From positions 30,643,067-30,707,066 of the forward strand of contig CM055817.1 of NCBI GenBank assembly GCA_029582265.1: a stretch of DNA of 64,000 nucleotides. Reading direction: 5' to 3'. Positions within the stretch are counted from its first letter, which is position 1. Each line of letters opens with the position of its first letter. Positions 63,150-64,000 of this stretch are shown here, piece by piece. The position numbers and the translations under genes were made by a program. Source of the DNA: Zoroaster sp. YZ-2022 (taxonomy: Eukaryota > Echinodermata > Asteroidea > Forcipulatida > Zoroasteridae). The notes under the pieces were generated by a model. That model saw nothing but the letters and a program-made list of their open reading frames with translations. It searched no databases and was not told the origin of the DNA.

Positions 63150-63551
63150 ATGTGACTGTCGTTATGATTAAGCGATTATTACCAATAACATAATAAATAA
63201 AATGAAAATACTTAAGGAAGGAAAACGAAGTTCACCAATTATTCACAGAATCCGTCCAAGCCGGAAAGGAAATGCCAATAAATTAAATGACTTCATCCTT
63301 ACAGTTGTTCTGTTCTGTTCTATTCGTGGGGTTTTCCAGAGAAATTTCTCGCAAAAGAGTTTTGATCTCTGGTTTTTCACTCCGCGGATGTTCAGACTAA
63401 TGTGTGAAACCGTTAATCACCAGAATGATATTATTACTGGGTTATAATTCAATTTAAAAAAGTGTACAAACGTATATAACTATAACAAACACCTGTGGAT
63501 TAAGTTTATAATTATTACAAGATGATGAAGAAGAAATAAAGGGGTCAAAAC

Positions 63552-63617
63552 CTGCATTGCCCGCCGGTGGACAAACCCAAAGTTGTAAAATTGGTGTGAT
63601 GTGTAGGTTATTGAGAA
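63552..63617 (+). repeat. Ngaro-like split direct repeat B2
   Basis: Second B copy. About 400 bases of unique sequence separate it from A2, more than the direct abutment I expected. Confidence 0.9.
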
Positions 63618-63897
63618 CGTTTGAATAGCGTGTAAAACGTTCATATAGGGGCATACAATCCCTTCTCAAATGGTGTAAACAGACTTATTGAGTCCCTCTA
63701 GACCCAAGAAAACAATTTCAAGAAAAAAAAATTATATGGCTGCTCAATATACAACCTCGCGCGCTTGAAGGCACTAAATAATTTAGTACGTATGAATAGC
63801 GTGTAAAACAATTGATTTAATTTTGCCCTACACCGACGTGTACTATAGCACTGTATGCTCAGTGCTTTCCGAGTGTCTATGAAAAAACTACACAGGC
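63618..63897. other. Right flank of the Ngaro-like element
   Basis: GAATAGCGTGTAAAAC occurs twice (63624 and 63795). Nothing else recognised. Confidence 0.5.
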
Positions 63898-63975
63898 GAC
63901 TCGGGCGGGATTCGAACCCACGACCTCCTGCTTATTAGTGCAGACGTCTTAACCTCTCGACCACCGAGCTTGCCC
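63898..63975 (-). tRNA. tRNA-like sequence (pseudo-tRNA or SINE head)
   Basis: Minus strand has A-box-like GGTGGTCGAGAGG, an anticodon arm TCTGC-ACTAATAA-GCAGG (eight-base loop) and B box GGTTCGAATCC with a good T stem GTGGG/CCCGC. The acceptor stem is imperfect. The mixed features suggest a tRNA-derived SINE rather than a functional gene. Confidence 0.5.
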
Positions 63976-64000
63976 GATGACGATTGGCCAGCTAGAATCC

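Larger units (their letters stand above)
58220..63617 (+). mobile_element. Ngaro-like tyrosine-recombinase retrotransposon
   Basis: Order: A1 repeat (58220-58385), gag with zinc-knuckle-like CFSCGASGHWGREY (58970-59010; last Cys is Tyr), RT (KRPILDLRKVNLHL near 59480, FSFNLKSGYHHTEIFPDHTD at 59600, VLYLDDG near 59805, QYCQWLGVLVDTSRGV at 59930), minisatellite, tyrosine recombinase (LPNVVMKDNPDSVIE at 61845; GLHSLRS near 62535; KKQGRWVSDTAKDSYIK at 62590), B1, A2, B2. The split-direct-repeat plan is that of Ngaro elements. Several frameshifts, including one within the active-site LRSGGAT-like segment. Repeats are 98-99% identical, so insertion is fairly recent. Confidence 0.8.

Overview
This window is metazoan nuclear DNA, AT-rich, with long introns, GT-AG splice sites and a very dense, nested load of mobile elements. 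The repertoire includes Penelope-like elements with hammerhead-like motifs, an Ngaro-like tyrosine-recombinase retrotransposon, Tx1/L1-like and CR1/L2-like LINEs, Ty3/gypsy and Gmr1-like elements, Harbinger, foldback elements, a tRNA-derived SINE and huge TA/ATT microsatellites. Together with SRCR and LRR receptor exons this fits a marine invertebrate deuterostome (echinoderm, hemichordate or cephalochordate). I cannot name the species.

The main host gene runs on the minus strand across almost the whole window, from about 53.3 kb down to 3.2 kb, with its 3' end beyond the left edge. I reconstruct twelve exons: a leader/start exon (53233-53365), a two-exon SRCR domain (49946-50140 and 49553-49690), a one-exon SRCR domain (47708-48028), a cysteine-rich LRR N-terminal cap (43929-44040), and seven 72-nt exons that each encode one 24-residue leucine-rich repeat (22115-22186, 20755-20826, 20158-20229, 19549-19620, 16917-16988, 14713-14784, 3192-3263). 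Every junction is in phase: 1-1 through the SRCR part, 1-2 at the LRR cap, 2-2 through the repeats. The predicted product is an extracellular SRCR-SRCR-LRRNT-LRRn protein resembling an innate-immune recognition molecule, whose LRR part grew by duplication of an exon plus its flanking intron.

Two smaller host-like genes lie on the same strand inside the 21.7-kb intron between the LRR cap and the first LRR: a damaged SAM-like gene (25616-26259, in-frame stop) and a three-exon THAP zinc-finger gene (35232-36705, one frameshift).

The rest is mobile DNA. 0-7.7 kb: LINE tail, Gmr1-like pol, long-TIR MITEs, gypsy integrase and LTR. 7.7-14.4 kb: a Tx1-like LINE broken by several nested insertions. 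28-34.7 kb: gypsy remnant split by a CR1-like LINE with an 8-bp target duplication. 37.9-38.6 kb: a foldback element made of short palindromes. 39-40.7 kb: CR1/L2-like LINE with an ATT tail. 42.9-47.6 kb: Penelope-derived inverted repeat, Penelope fragments and tRNA-derived repeats. 54.2-58.0 kb: gypsy remnant with a Harbinger transposon in its integrase. 58.2-63.6 kb: an Ngaro-like element with split direct repeats A1-ORFs-B1-A2-B2.
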